Positions 51,133-59,121 of a DNA stretch of 64,000 nucleotides are shown in pieces. A program made the translations under genes and the position numbers. Within the stretch, counting starts at the first letter, position 1, and each line of letters opens with the position of its first letter. Location of the stretch: positions 124,001-188,000 of the forward strand of contig NZ_CANMQS010000003.1 in assembly GCF_947500075.1 (NCBI RefSeq), given 5' to 3'. The notes beneath the pieces were generated by a model. It had not been told where the DNA came from. It made no database searches and was given only the letters and a program-made list of their open reading frames with translations. The DNA is from an uncultured Sulfitobacter sp. (lineage in GTDB: Bacteria; Pseudomonadota; Alphaproteobacteria; Rhodobacterales; Rhodobacteraceae).

Positions 51133-51889
51133 TCTATGGCAGATGCTCGCTTTCACGCCCGCGCAGGCTTTGGTGCTGACCTTCGTCATGTTCTGCGCCG
51201 CGATCGTGCGGGGCTTCGCGGGGTTTGCGCAATCGGCGCTCGTGATGGCGACAGCTGCCACCGTGGTGCCCCCCGTCGAGCTGATCCCGATGCTGTGGTT
51301 TCAGGAAATGGCCGCCAGCCTGGTGATGGCGCGCGGCGGCTGGCGGGACGCGGACCGGGGCACAACCGCATTGCTGGTGGCAGGCAACTGGACCGGCTGG
51401 CCCGTGGGGCTGGCGCTGACCACGGCATTGCCGACGTCCTCATCCAGCCTTACCGCGCTTGTGATCATCCTCGCCCTCGCCGTCTTGCAACTGGTGCGTC
51501 TGCGCATCCCGGGTTTGCACACGCGGTTGGGCACGCTGGTGTCGGGATTTGTGGCGGGCATCGCATCGGGTCTTGCGCATGTGGGCGGCATGGTTGTGGC
51601 GCTCTTCGTGCTCAGTCAGGACGGCGCCGCACGGTCCATGCGCGGGACGCTGGTGCTTTACCTCTTTGTCGGCTCCTTCGGGTCGCTGATTTATCTCGCA
51701 GTCTTTGGCGTTATGACGCAGACTGCATTGATACGAGGGATCTTTTTGATCCCCGTGACGTTAATCGGCGTTTGGCTGGGCACCCAGGCATTCAGCCCCC
51801 GATGGGAACCTTATTATCGGCCATTTTGTCTGTGTCTGCTGATCGGTCTGGCCGCGTTTGGCCTGCTGCGTCTGGCGCTGGCGGGATGA
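51125..51889 (+). CDS. TauE/SafE (TSUP) family exporter
   Basis: A 254-residue membrane protein with about eight hydrophobic helices in two halves, of the sulfite/organosulfonate exporter type (DUF81). The N-terminal 'LTFVMFCAAIVRGFAGFAQSALVM' is the conserved half-repeat. Position between pta and soeABC suggests export of sulfite or sulfoacetate produced during taurine breakdown. A TauZ-like protein of another family sits at this spot in some relatives, so I leave the symbol blank. Confidence 0.88.
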   Translation: MADLWQMLAFTPAQALVLTFVMFCAAIVRGFAGFAQSALVMATAATVVPPVELIPMLWFQEMAASLVMARGGWRDADRGTTALLVAGNWTGWPVGLALTTALPTSSSSLTALVIILALAVLQLVRLRIPGLHTRLGTLVSGFVAGIASGLAHVGGMVVALFVLSQDGAARSMRGTLVLYLFVGSFGSLIYLAVFGVMTQTALIRGIFLIPVTLIGVWLGTQAFSPRWEPYYRPFCLCLLIGLAAFGLLRLALAG

Positions 51890-51915
51890 CTTTTTCGAAC
51901 AAAGGAACGTAGGAT

Positions 51916-54750
51916 ATGGCCGCTTCGCAACCCACACTCGACCTCAGCCCCAAGGTGTCGGACGAGATCCGAAAGACCACCTGTTACATGTGCGCCTGTC
52001 GCTGCGGCATCAACGTGCATATGAAAAAGGGCGACGATGGTGAGATGCGCGTGGCCTATATCGAAGGCAACCGGGATCACCCGGTCAACAAGGGCGTGCT
52101 CTGCGCCAAAGGCTCTGCGGGCATCATGCAGCACAACGCGCCCTCGCGGCTGCGCAGCCCTCTGAAACGTGTGGGCCCGCGCGGGTCGGGAGAGTTTGAA
52201 GAGATCAGCTGGGACGAAGCCTACCAGATCGCCGCTGACTGGCTGGACCCCATCCGCCGCGAAAACCCTGAGAAACTGGCGTTCTTCACCGGCCGCGATC
52301 AGTCGCAATCCTTCACATCCCTCTGGGCGCAGGCCTTTGGCACGCCCAACTACGCAGCACACGGCGGGTTCTGTTCGGTGAACATGGCCGCCGCTGGAAT
52401 CTATACGATGGGCGGCGCGTTCTGGGAATTTGGCCAGCCCGATTGGGATCACACCAAGCTGTTCATGCTGTTCGGCGTGGCCGAGGATCACGACAGCAAC
52501 CCGATCAAGATGGGCATCGGCAAGATCAAGGCCCGCGGCGCGCGTGTGATTGGCGTGAACCCCATCCGCACAGGCTACAACGCCGTGGCCGACGATTGGG
52601 TCGGAATCACGCCGGGGACGGACGGTCTGTTCATCCTGTCGATGATCCATTGCCTGATGAAAGCGGGCAAGATGGACCTGAACTATCTGGCGCAATACAC
52701 CGACGCGCCGGTGTTGGTGAACGGGGACGAAAACTCCCCCGAATATGGCCTCTACCTGCGCGATGAGGACGGCAAGCAGCTGGTCATCGACCGGGTCACG
52801 GGCAAGCTCACGCCCTTCGACAAACCGGGCGTCAAACCAGACCTCGCCGCCAGCCACCGGGCCAAGGGGTTCACGCATCGTCCTGTGTTCCACAAGATGG
52901 CGGAAATGTACCTCAGCGAGGAATACGCGCCCGAGGCCGTTGCCGACCGCTGCGGCATCCCCGCCCGGCGTATCCGTGCCATCGCCGCCGAACTGGCCCG
53001 CGTGGCCTTTGATGAGGCGTTTGAGCTGGACCACGCATGGACCGACTTCCGTGGTGAGAAACACGACAAGATGATCGGTCGCCCAGTCTCCTTCCACGCC
53101 ATGCGCGGGATTTCGGCGCATGCCAATGGCTTCCAGACCTGCCGGGCGCTGCACACCTTGCAGATCATCCTCGGCACCGTCGAAGTCCCCGGCGGCTTCC
53201 GTTTCAAACCACCCTATCCCAAACCCGCCACCGCCCATCCCAAACCGCATGTCGGCATGACCCCCGGCGCGCCTTTGAACGGCCCGCATCTTGGGTTCGT
53301 CCACGGCCCTGACGATCTGGCATTGAAAGAAGACGGCACGCCCGCGCGCATCGACAAGGCGTTCACATGGGAAAACCCGATGTCCAGCCACGGCTTGATG
53401 CACATGGTCATCTCCAACGCCCACGCAGGGGACCCCTACAAGATCGACACGCTGTTCATGTATATGGCAAACATGTCGTGGAATTCATCGATGAACACCG
53501 GCGGCGTGATGGAGATGCTGACCGATACGGACGAAAACGGCGATTACGTTATCCCGCATATCATCTACTCGGATGCCTATAGCTCTGAAATGGTCGCCTA
53601 TTCCGATCTGATCCTGCCCGACACCACGTATCTTGAACGCCACGATTGCATCTCCCTGCTCGACCGTCCGATCTGCGAAGCGGACGCGGCAGCAGATGCC
53701 ATCCGCTGGCCCGTGGTCGAACCAGACCGCAACGTCAAAGGCTTCCAATCCGCGCTGTGTGATCTGGGCGCGAAACTTGGCCTTCCCGGTTTCGTCAATG
53801 ACGACGGCAGCCAGAAATACGCCGACTACGCTGATTACATCACCAACCACCAACGCCGTCCGGGCATCGGCCCACTTGCAGGCTGGCGCATGGGGGAAAA
53901 CGGCCTGCAACACGGGCGCGGCGATGTGAACGAAGGGCAGCTGCAAAGCTACATCAACAACGGCGGCTTCTTTGTTGAGCACATCCCCGATGGTGCGAAC
54001 TACTACAAACCATGGAACCGCGCCTATCAGGATTGGGCCGTGGGTATGGGTCTCTACGACAGCCCACAACCCTATCTGTTCTCGCTCTACGTCGAACCCA
54101 TGCGCAAATTCCAACTCGCCGCCGAAGGCCACGGCGACCGCCAGCCGCCAGACCATCTGCGTGACCGGATCAAACACACGATGTCACCCCTGCCGATCTG
54201 GTACGAGACCGATCAGCAAGGCAACGAAGGCTATACCGTCAACGCCCTCACCCAGCGCCCGATGGCCATGTACCACTCCTGGGGCAGCCAGAACGCATGG
54301 CTGCGTCAATTGCACGGGCGCAACCCCCTTTACCTGCCCACGAAACTCATGCGCGAACATGACCTCAGCGACGGCAATTGGGCGCGGGTCAGTTCCCCCC
54401 ATGGCGAAATCACTGTTCCCGTGATGGAGATGGCCGCCCTGAACCACAACACGGTCTGGACATGGAACGCCATCGGCAAACGCAAAGGCGCATGGGCGCT
54501 GGACAAGGACGCGCCGGAGGCCACGCAAGGCTTCCTCTTGAACCACCTCATCCACGAATTGATGCCGCCCAAAGGCGACGGCATGCGCTGGGCCAATTCC
54601 GATCCGATCACCGGCCAAGCCGCTTGGTTCGACCTGAAAGTCAAAATCGAAAAGGCAACCGCCCCCGCGGAATCCCAACCTGCCATGCCGCCCCTCAAAA
54701 CCCCTGTCCCACAGGGCCCAAAAGACCTTGCATGGAAGGTGGGCAAATGA
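51916..54750 (+). CDS. soeA: Sulfite dehydrogenase SoeA, molybdopterin subunit
   Basis: A 944-residue molybdopterin oxidoreductase of the DMSO-reductase/PsrA family. The N-terminal [4Fe-4S] motif is Cys23-x2-Cys26-x3-Cys30-x32-Cys63. There is no Tat signal peptide, so the enzyme faces the cytoplasm, as SoeA does. With SoeB and SoeC it oxidises sulfite released by Xsc to sulfate and passes electrons to quinone. GGAACGTAGGAT precedes the ATG. An intergenic repeat hairpin follows the stop. Confidence 0.94.
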   Translation: MAASQPTLDLSPKVSDEIRKTTCYMCACRCGINVHMKKGDDGEMRVAYIEGNRDHPVNKGVLCAKGSAGIMQHNAPSRLRSPLKRVGPRGSGEFEEISWDEAYQIAADWLDPIRRENPEKLAFFTGRDQSQSFTSLWAQAFGTPNYAAHGGFCSVNMAAAGIYTMGGAFWEFGQPDWDHTKLFMLFGVAEDHDSNPIKMGIGKIKARGARVIGVNPIRTGYNAVADDWVGITPGTDGLFILSMIHCLMKAGKMDLNYLAQYTDAPVLVNGDENSPEYGLYLRDEDGKQLVIDRVTGKLTPFDKPGVKPDLAASHRAKGFTHRPVFHKMAEMYLSEEYAPEAVADRCGIPARRIRAIAAELARVAFDEAFELDHAWTDFRGEKHDKMIGRPVSFHAMRGISAHANGFQTCRALHTLQIILGTVEVPGGFRFKPPYPKPATAHPKPHVGMTPGAPLNGPHLGFVHGPDDLALKEDGTPARIDKAFTWENPMSSHGLMHMVISNAHAGDPYKIDTLFMYMANMSWNSSMNTGGVMEMLTDTDENGDYVIPHIIYSDAYSSEMVAYSDLILPDTTYLERHDCISLLDRPICEADAAADAIRWPVVEPDRNVKGFQSALCDLGAKLGLPGFVNDDGSQKYADYADYITNHQRRPGIGPLAGWRMGENGLQHGRGDVNEGQLQSYINNGGFFVEHIPDGANYYKPWNRAYQDWAVGMGLYDSPQPYLFSLYVEPMRKFQLAAEGHGDRQPPDHLRDRIKHTMSPLPIWYETDQQGNEGYTVNALTQRPMAMYHSWGSQNAWLRQLHGRNPLYLPTKLMREHDLSDGNWARVSSPHGEITVPVMEMAALNHNTVWTWNAIGKRKGAWALDKDAPEATQGFLLNHLIHELMPPKGDGMRWANSDPITGQAAWFDLKVKIEKATAPAESQPAMPPLKTPVPQGPKDLAWKVGK

Positions 54751-54751
54751 C

Positions 54752-54799
54752 CCCCATCTTTTCTCCAAAAATATCCCGGGGTCTGGGGCAGCGCCCCAG
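54752..54799. repeat. Dispersed intergenic repeat, copy 2 (between soeA and soeB)
   Basis: The core CCCATCTTTTCTCC...AAATATCCCGG (54753-54779) matches the copy at 30755. The hairpin CTGGGGC-AGC-GCCCCAG (54783-54799) replaces TTGAGGC-AGA-GCCTCAA, with pairing kept by changes on both arms. It starts right after the soeA stop, inside an operon, so it may adjust the ratio of soeA to soeBC message. Confidence 0.65.
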
Positions 54800-54826
54800 T
54801 CCGGCACTCACAAGGAGCGCCAACGT

Positions 54827-55573
54827 ATGACTACGCTACCCACATCAACCCAAAAGAAACTCGGCCTGGTCATCGACCTGGACACCTGTGTCGGCTGCCA
54901 TGCCTGCGTGATCTCCTGCAAAGGCTGGAACACCGAAAACTACGGCGCGCCTTTGTCAGATCAGGACGCCTATGGCGCGAACCCCTCCGGCACCTTCCTC
55001 AACCGCGTCCACTCCTACGAAGTGCAACCCGCCGAAGGGGCGGCCCAGCTCATCCACTTCCCCAAATCCTGCCTGCACTGCGAGGACGCGCCTTGTGTGA
55101 CTGTCTGCCCGACAGGTGCCAGCTACAAGCGGGTCGAAGACGGCATCGTCTTGGTGAATGAAAGCGACTGTATCGGCTGCGGGCTCTGCGCCTGGGCCTG
55201 CCCCTACGGCGCGCGGGAGATGGACGCCGAAGAGAAGGTGATGAAGAAATGCACCCTCTGCGTCGACCGGATCTATAACGAGAACCTGCCCGAAGAAGAC
55301 CGCGAACCCGCCTGCGTGCGCACCTGTCCTGCGGGTGCGCGCCACTTTGGTGACTTCGCTGATCCCGACAGCAATGTGTCCAGACTGACCGCTGAACGTG
55401 GTGGCGTCGATCTGATGCCCGAACAGGGCACCAAGCCGGTGAACAAATACCTGCCGCCCCGTCCCAAAGACGCCATGCCTGAGATTGACGTGCTGGCCCC
55501 CTATCTTGAGCCCGTGGTGGCGGAGCCGAAAGGCTTCATCAGCTGGCTCGACAAAGCGCTGGAGAAACTCTGA
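54827..55573 (+). CDS. soeB: Sulfite dehydrogenase SoeB, iron-sulfur subunit
   Basis: A 248-residue DmsB-type ferredoxin subunit with four Cys groups for four [4Fe-4S] clusters: Cys21-x2-Cys24-x2-Cys27-x3-Cys31; 'SCLHCEDAPCVTVCP'; 'DCIGCGLCAWACP'; and 'KCTLCVDRI' with 'ACVRTCP'. It relays electrons from SoeA to SoeC. AAGGAG precedes ATG 54827. Its TGA overlaps the soeC ATG by one base. Confidence 0.95.
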   Translation: MTTLPTSTQKKLGLVIDLDTCVGCHACVISCKGWNTENYGAPLSDQDAYGANPSGTFLNRVHSYEVQPAEGAAQLIHFPKSCLHCEDAPCVTVCPTGASYKRVEDGIVLVNESDCIGCGLCAWACPYGAREMDAEEKVMKKCTLCVDRIYNENLPEEDREPACVRTCPAGARHFGDFADPDSNVSRLTAERGGVDLMPEQGTKPVNKYLPPRPKDAMPEIDVLAPYLEPVVAEPKGFISWLDKALEKL

Positions 55574-56445
55574 TGCATCCCGCTCCTTCTGTTATCATCT
55601 TCACAACCTTCAGTGGGCTGGGTTTTGGCCTGCTGGTCTGGCTCGGGTTTGGCCTTCCGGCGGTCACCGGCTGGACGGCCTTTGCCTTTTTCACCATCGC
55701 TTACGTGATGGCGGTGGGCGGGCTGATTGCCTCCACCTTCCACCTCGGCCATCCCGAACGGGCGATGAAGGCGTTCAGGCAATGGCGTTCCAGCTGGCTC
55801 AGCCGGGAAGGGATCTGCGCGGTTGTCGCCTTGATCCTGATGGCGCTCTACGGAGCGGGCCTTGTGTTTCTTGAAACACGCTGGAGCATTCTGGGCATTC
55901 TGGGCGCGCTCTTCAGCCTTGCCACGGTGTTCACCACCTCGATGATCTACACCCAGCTCAAGACCATTCCGCGCTGGAACATGCCATTGACGCCCGCCAA
56001 CTTCCTGTCGCTCAGCATTGCGGGCGGGGCACTGCTGGCCGGGCAGGTGGGCACTGCCGTGATCCTGTTGCTGATCGCCGGGGTGATCCAGTTCTTCACC
56101 TGGAAAGTCGGCGACAGCCGGCTGGCGGAAAGCGGCACAGACATGGCCAGCGCCACCCAATTGGGCGGCATCGGGCAGGTCCGCGCCTTTGAGCCACCCC
56201 ATACCGGGACCAACTATCTGCTGCGCGAATTTGTCCATGTGGTGGGCCGCAAACATGCCGACAAGCTGCGCATGATCGCGCTGGGTCTGATGACCGCCCT
56301 GCCTGTGATTCTGCTGATGCTGCCCTTTGCCCATTGGGTCGCGGTGATTGCCGTGATTGCCCATATCGCCGGGGTGATCTGCACCCGCTGGCTGTTCTTT
56401 GCGCAGGCAGAACATGTGGTGGGCCTCTATTACGGCAAACGATGA
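55573..56445 (+). CDS. soeC: Sulfite dehydrogenase SoeC, membrane anchor (DmsC-like)
   Basis: A 290-residue integral membrane protein with about eight helices, of the DmsC/NrfD-like anchor group. It tethers SoeAB to the cytoplasmic face and transfers electrons to ubiquinone. 'TFHLGHPERAMKAFRQWRSSWLSREG' is the family-defining loop. It overlaps soeB by one base and the next acetyltransferase gene by ATGA. Confidence 0.93.
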   Translation: MHPAPSVIIFTTFSGLGFGLLVWLGFGLPAVTGWTAFAFFTIAYVMAVGGLIASTFHLGHPERAMKAFRQWRSSWLSREGICAVVALILMALYGAGLVFLETRWSILGILGALFSLATVFTTSMIYTQLKTIPRWNMPLTPANFLSLSIAGGALLAGQVGTAVILLLIAGVIQFFTWKVGDSRLAESGTDMASATQLGGIGQVRAFEPPHTGTNYLLREFVHVVGRKHADKLRMIALGLMTALPVILLMLPFAHWVAVIAVIAHIAGVICTRWLFFAQAEHVVGLYYGKR

Positions 56446-56885
56446 TCGTCCGGCGCGCGCGGGGCGAAGACGCGCCCGCGCTCACCGCACTTGTCTACCT
56501 CTCCAAGCAATCCAACGGCTATGACGATGCCTTTATGGCTGCCTGCGCGGATGAGCTTCGGGTGACGGCGGACAGGATCGCGCAAACCGATTTCCTGCTG
56601 GCCGAAGACACACCCGGCGTGCCGCGGGGCTGCGCCTGCCTGACCTCAACCGGAGCGATCGAGGCTTTCTTCATCCACCCCGATCACAAACGCCGGGGCA
56701 TTGGCCGCCTGTTGTGGACGCACCTGTTGAAGACAGCAAAGACCGAGGGGATCGCTCGTCTGACCCTCGAGGCAGACCCCGCAGCCGTGCCATTCTACCG
56801 CGCGATGGGGTTCGAAGTTGTGGGCGAAGCGCCCTCCGGTTCGATCCCCGGAAGGGTGTTGCCGCAGATGGCCCTAACCCTCTAG
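56442..56885 (+). CDS. GNAT N-acetyltransferase co-transcribed with soeABC
   Basis: A 147-residue GNAT protein. Motif A is 'FFIHPDHKRRGIGRLLWTHLLKTAK', and motif B is 'AAVPFYRAMGFEVVGEAPSGS'. The ATG overlaps the soeC stop (ATGA), so it is translationally coupled to soeC. Its role beside sulfite oxidation is unknown. Its end overlaps the convergent amidohydrolase by 12 bp. Confidence 0.9.
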   Translation: MIVRRARGEDAPALTALVYLSKQSNGYDDAFMAACADELRVTADRIAQTDFLLAEDTPGVPRGCACLTSTGAIEAFFIHPDHKRRGIGRLLWTHLLKTAKTEGIARLTLEADPAAVPFYRAMGFEVVGEAPSGSIPGRVLPQMALTL

Positions 56886-58043
56886 CGGCAGCCGCCGTTC
56901 GACCACCCGCGCCATCACAGACGCCCCGACTGGCAGGATCGACGGATCCAGCGTGTATTCAGGATTGTGCAGCGGCATCGTGCCCCCATGTCCTACGGTG
57001 CAATAGGCACCGGGTACAACCCGCAGCATGTCGGCAAAATCCTCTGACCCGGTGACCGCCTGTGCGTCAGGATCAAGGTTCTCCTGCCCGACGATATCTC
57101 CCGCCGCCTGCATATAGGCATCCGACAGTTCATCATCATTGACCAGCACGTCAAAGACGTTGCGCAGGTCCAGCGTGACCTCCACCCCGTGCATCATCGC
57201 CATGCCATCGCAAATGGCCTGCATGCGTTCAGCAGCCAGCTTGTACATGTCATCACTAAAATATCGCACCGTACCCGCCAGATGCGCCGTCTCCGGCACC
57301 ACGTTGTAGGCCGAACCGGCGTGGATCTGCGTCACCGACAGCACCAGCACGTCCTGCGCGGGAATGTTGCGGCTGAGGATCGTCTGCAATTCGGTCGCAA
57401 GCGATGAGGCGATGATCAGCGCATCCTTGCTGTCAGAGGGGCGCGCGGCGTGGCTGCCCCGCCCTTTGACGTGGATGTCAAAGAACGCCGCCCCCGCCAT
57501 GGCCGGTCCCTTGCAGATGGCGACCGTGCCGGGTTTGCCGTTGGGCATGTTGTGCATGCCGAAAATCTCATCACAGGGGAACTGCTGGAACAACCCGTCT
57601 TCCAGCATCTGGCGTGCGCCGCCCAGCCCTTCTTCGGCAGGTTGGAAAACGATCACCGCAGTGCCATCGAAATCGCGGGTGGCGGCCAGATGTTTCGCAG
57701 CCCCCAGCAGCATGGTGGTGTGGCTGTCATGCCCACAGGCGTGCATCACGCCGGGATTGGTGGAGGCATAGTCGAGCCCCGTAGCCTCAGCGATGGGCAG
57801 CGCGTCCATATCGGCGCGCAGCCCCACGCGGCGGTTGCCCTGACCCTTGCCCTTGATCAGCGCAACAACGCCGGTTCTGCCCAGCCCTGTATGGACCTCA
57901 TCCACGCCGTATTCGCGCAGCTTCTCGGCAACGATGCCGCTGGTGCGGGTTTCGGTGAAACCGATCTCCGGATGGGCATGCAGATCACGAAAGATCGCCT
58001 CAAGCTCATCTTTGCTTTCGGCGATGGTGGGCAGGATGTTCAT
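56874..58043 (-). CDS. M20 family amidohydrolase (hippurate hydrolase-like)
   Basis: A 389-residue metallopeptidase of the M20D group. Metal ligands lie in 'MHACGHDSHT', 'QPAEEGLGGARQM' and the C-terminal 'VGHGGTMPLHNPEYTLD'; the dimerisation domain contains 'AAFFDIHVKGRGSHAARP'. It hydrolyses N-acyl amino acids, such as hippurate or N-acetyl amino acids. It could in principle release glutamate from N-acetylglutamate, but it is far from the dgc operon. A strong hairpin separates it from dapA. Confidence 0.9.
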   Translation of the reverse strand: MNILPTIAESKDELEAIFRDLHAHPEIGFTETRTSGIVAEKLREYGVDEVHTGLGRTGVVALIKGKGQGNRRVGLRADMDALPIAEATGLDYASTNPGVMHACGHDSHTTMLLGAAKHLAATRDFDGTAVIVFQPAEEGLGGARQMLEDGLFQQFPCDEIFGMHNMPNGKPGTVAICKGPAMAGAAFFDIHVKGRGSHAARPSDSKDALIIASSLATELQTILSRNIPAQDVLVLSVTQIHAGSAYNVVPETAHLAGTVRYFSDDMYKLAAERMQAICDGMAMMHGVEVTLDLRNVFDVLVNDDELSDAYMQAAGDIVGQENLDPDAQAVTGSEDFADMLRVVPGAYCTVGHGGTMPLHNPEYTLDPSILPVGASVMARVVERRLPLEG

Positions 58044-58072
58044 GGGGTGGTCTCCGGTTTTGTGCGTTGCGC

Positions 58073-58098
58073 GTAAGGTGGGGCGAACCCCACCTTAC
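58073..58098. terminator. Strong hairpin between dapA and the amidohydrolase gene
   Basis: GTAAGGTGGGG (58073-58083) pairs perfectly with CCCCACCTTAC (58088-58098) around a CGAA loop. There is no U-run. Both flanking genes are on the minus strand, so it can protect or end the dapA message. The unit also resembles a repetitive intergenic palindrome, of which this is the only copy here. Confidence 0.6.
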
Positions 58099-58120
58099 CG
58101 CAAGCAGAAACCGAAGCGTA

Positions 58121-58996
58121 TCAGTTCAGCAGACCGGCATGGCGCAGGCCATCATCCACCAGCGCCTTGGTGGCATCAGACAGCCCCGACAACGGCAGCC
58201 GCACCTCGTCCGAGCACAGGTCAAGCCGGGACATCGCGTATTTGACCCCCACCAGACCGGGTTCGGTAAAGATCGCGCGGTGCAGCGGCATCAGACGGTC
58301 CTGAATCTCCAGCGCGGCGGCATAATCGCCGGCCCCACAATGGGCCTGCATCTGGCTCAGCAGCTTCGGCGCGACATTCGCCGTGACAGAGATACAGCCG
58401 ACACCCCCCTGCGCGTTGAAGCCATGGGCCGTCGGGTCTTCGCCAGAGAGTTGGATGAAGTCCTTGCCACAGGTGATCCGCTGTGCGGAGACGCGGCTGA
58501 GGTCAGCGGTGGCATCCTTGACACCGACAATCCGGGGCAGTTTGGCCAGTTCGCCCATGGTTTCCGGCGTCATGTCGACGACGGACCGGGGCGGGATGTT
58601 GTAGATGACGATCGGCAGGTCACAGGCGTCATGAACGGCCGTGAAATGTGCGATCATCCCACGTTGTGTGGGTTTGTTGTAATACGGCGTGACGACCAAA
58701 ATCGCATCTGCGCCCACTTTTTCGGCGTGGCGCGCAAGGCGGATTGCCTCAACGGTGTTGTTGGATCCGGCACCGGCGATAACAGGCACCCGGCCTGCGG
58801 CTGCCTTGACCACTTCCTCAACCACGATCTCATGTTCGCGGTGGGTGAGGGTTGGAGATTCGCCCGTTGTCCCCACGGGGACAAAGCCATTGCTGCCTTC
58901 GCCAATATGCCATTCGACAAGTTTTTTCAGTGTCTCCAGATCCAGCTCGCCGCCCTGAAACGGCGTGACGAGTGCAGGCATCGAGCCATTGAACAT
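58121..58996 (-). CDS. dapA: 4-hydroxy-tetrahydrodipicolinate synthase
   Basis: A 291-residue class I aldolase of the DapA family, condensing pyruvate with aspartate semialdehyde in lysine/diaminopimelate synthesis. 'GTTGESPTL' binds the carboxylate, '[10 protein letters not shown]' holds the catalytic Tyr and '[10 protein letters not shown]' the Schiff-base Lys. ATG 58996 has AAAGGAG upstream; a GTG two codons earlier is less likely. It is divergent from the lytic transglycosylase across 125 bp. Confidence 0.95.
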   Translation of the reverse strand: MFNGSMPALVTPFQGGELDLETLKKLVEWHIGEGSNGFVPVGTTGESPTLTHREHEIVVEEVVKAAAGRVPVIAGAGSNNTVEAIRLARHAEKVGADAILVVTPYYNKPTQRGMIAHFTAVHDACDLPIVIYNIPPRSVVDMTPETMGELAKLPRIVGVKDATADLSRVSAQRITCGKDFIQLSGEDPTAHGFNAQGGVGCISVTANVAPKLLSQMQAHCGAGDYAAALEIQDRLMPLHRAIFTEPGLVGVKYAMSRLDLCSDEVRLPLSGLSDATKALVDDGLRHAGLLN

Positions 58997-59121
58997 ATGC
59001 ACGCTCCTTTATTGTGCTGGCCGGCGGAATGCCGGACTGTGAGACTGCGGCGCGCAGTTGTGAATTGAATCCCCATCCATGCGCCGTATGTTGAGAGGCT
59101 CTAGCCTCTGAGGGATGGGAA

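Noticed and set aside
51136-51912. Alternative plus-strand frame overlapping the TauE/SafE exporter
   Set aside because: Arg/Gly-rich shadow frame; the 51125 frame gives a clear membrane-protein family match and couples to pta.
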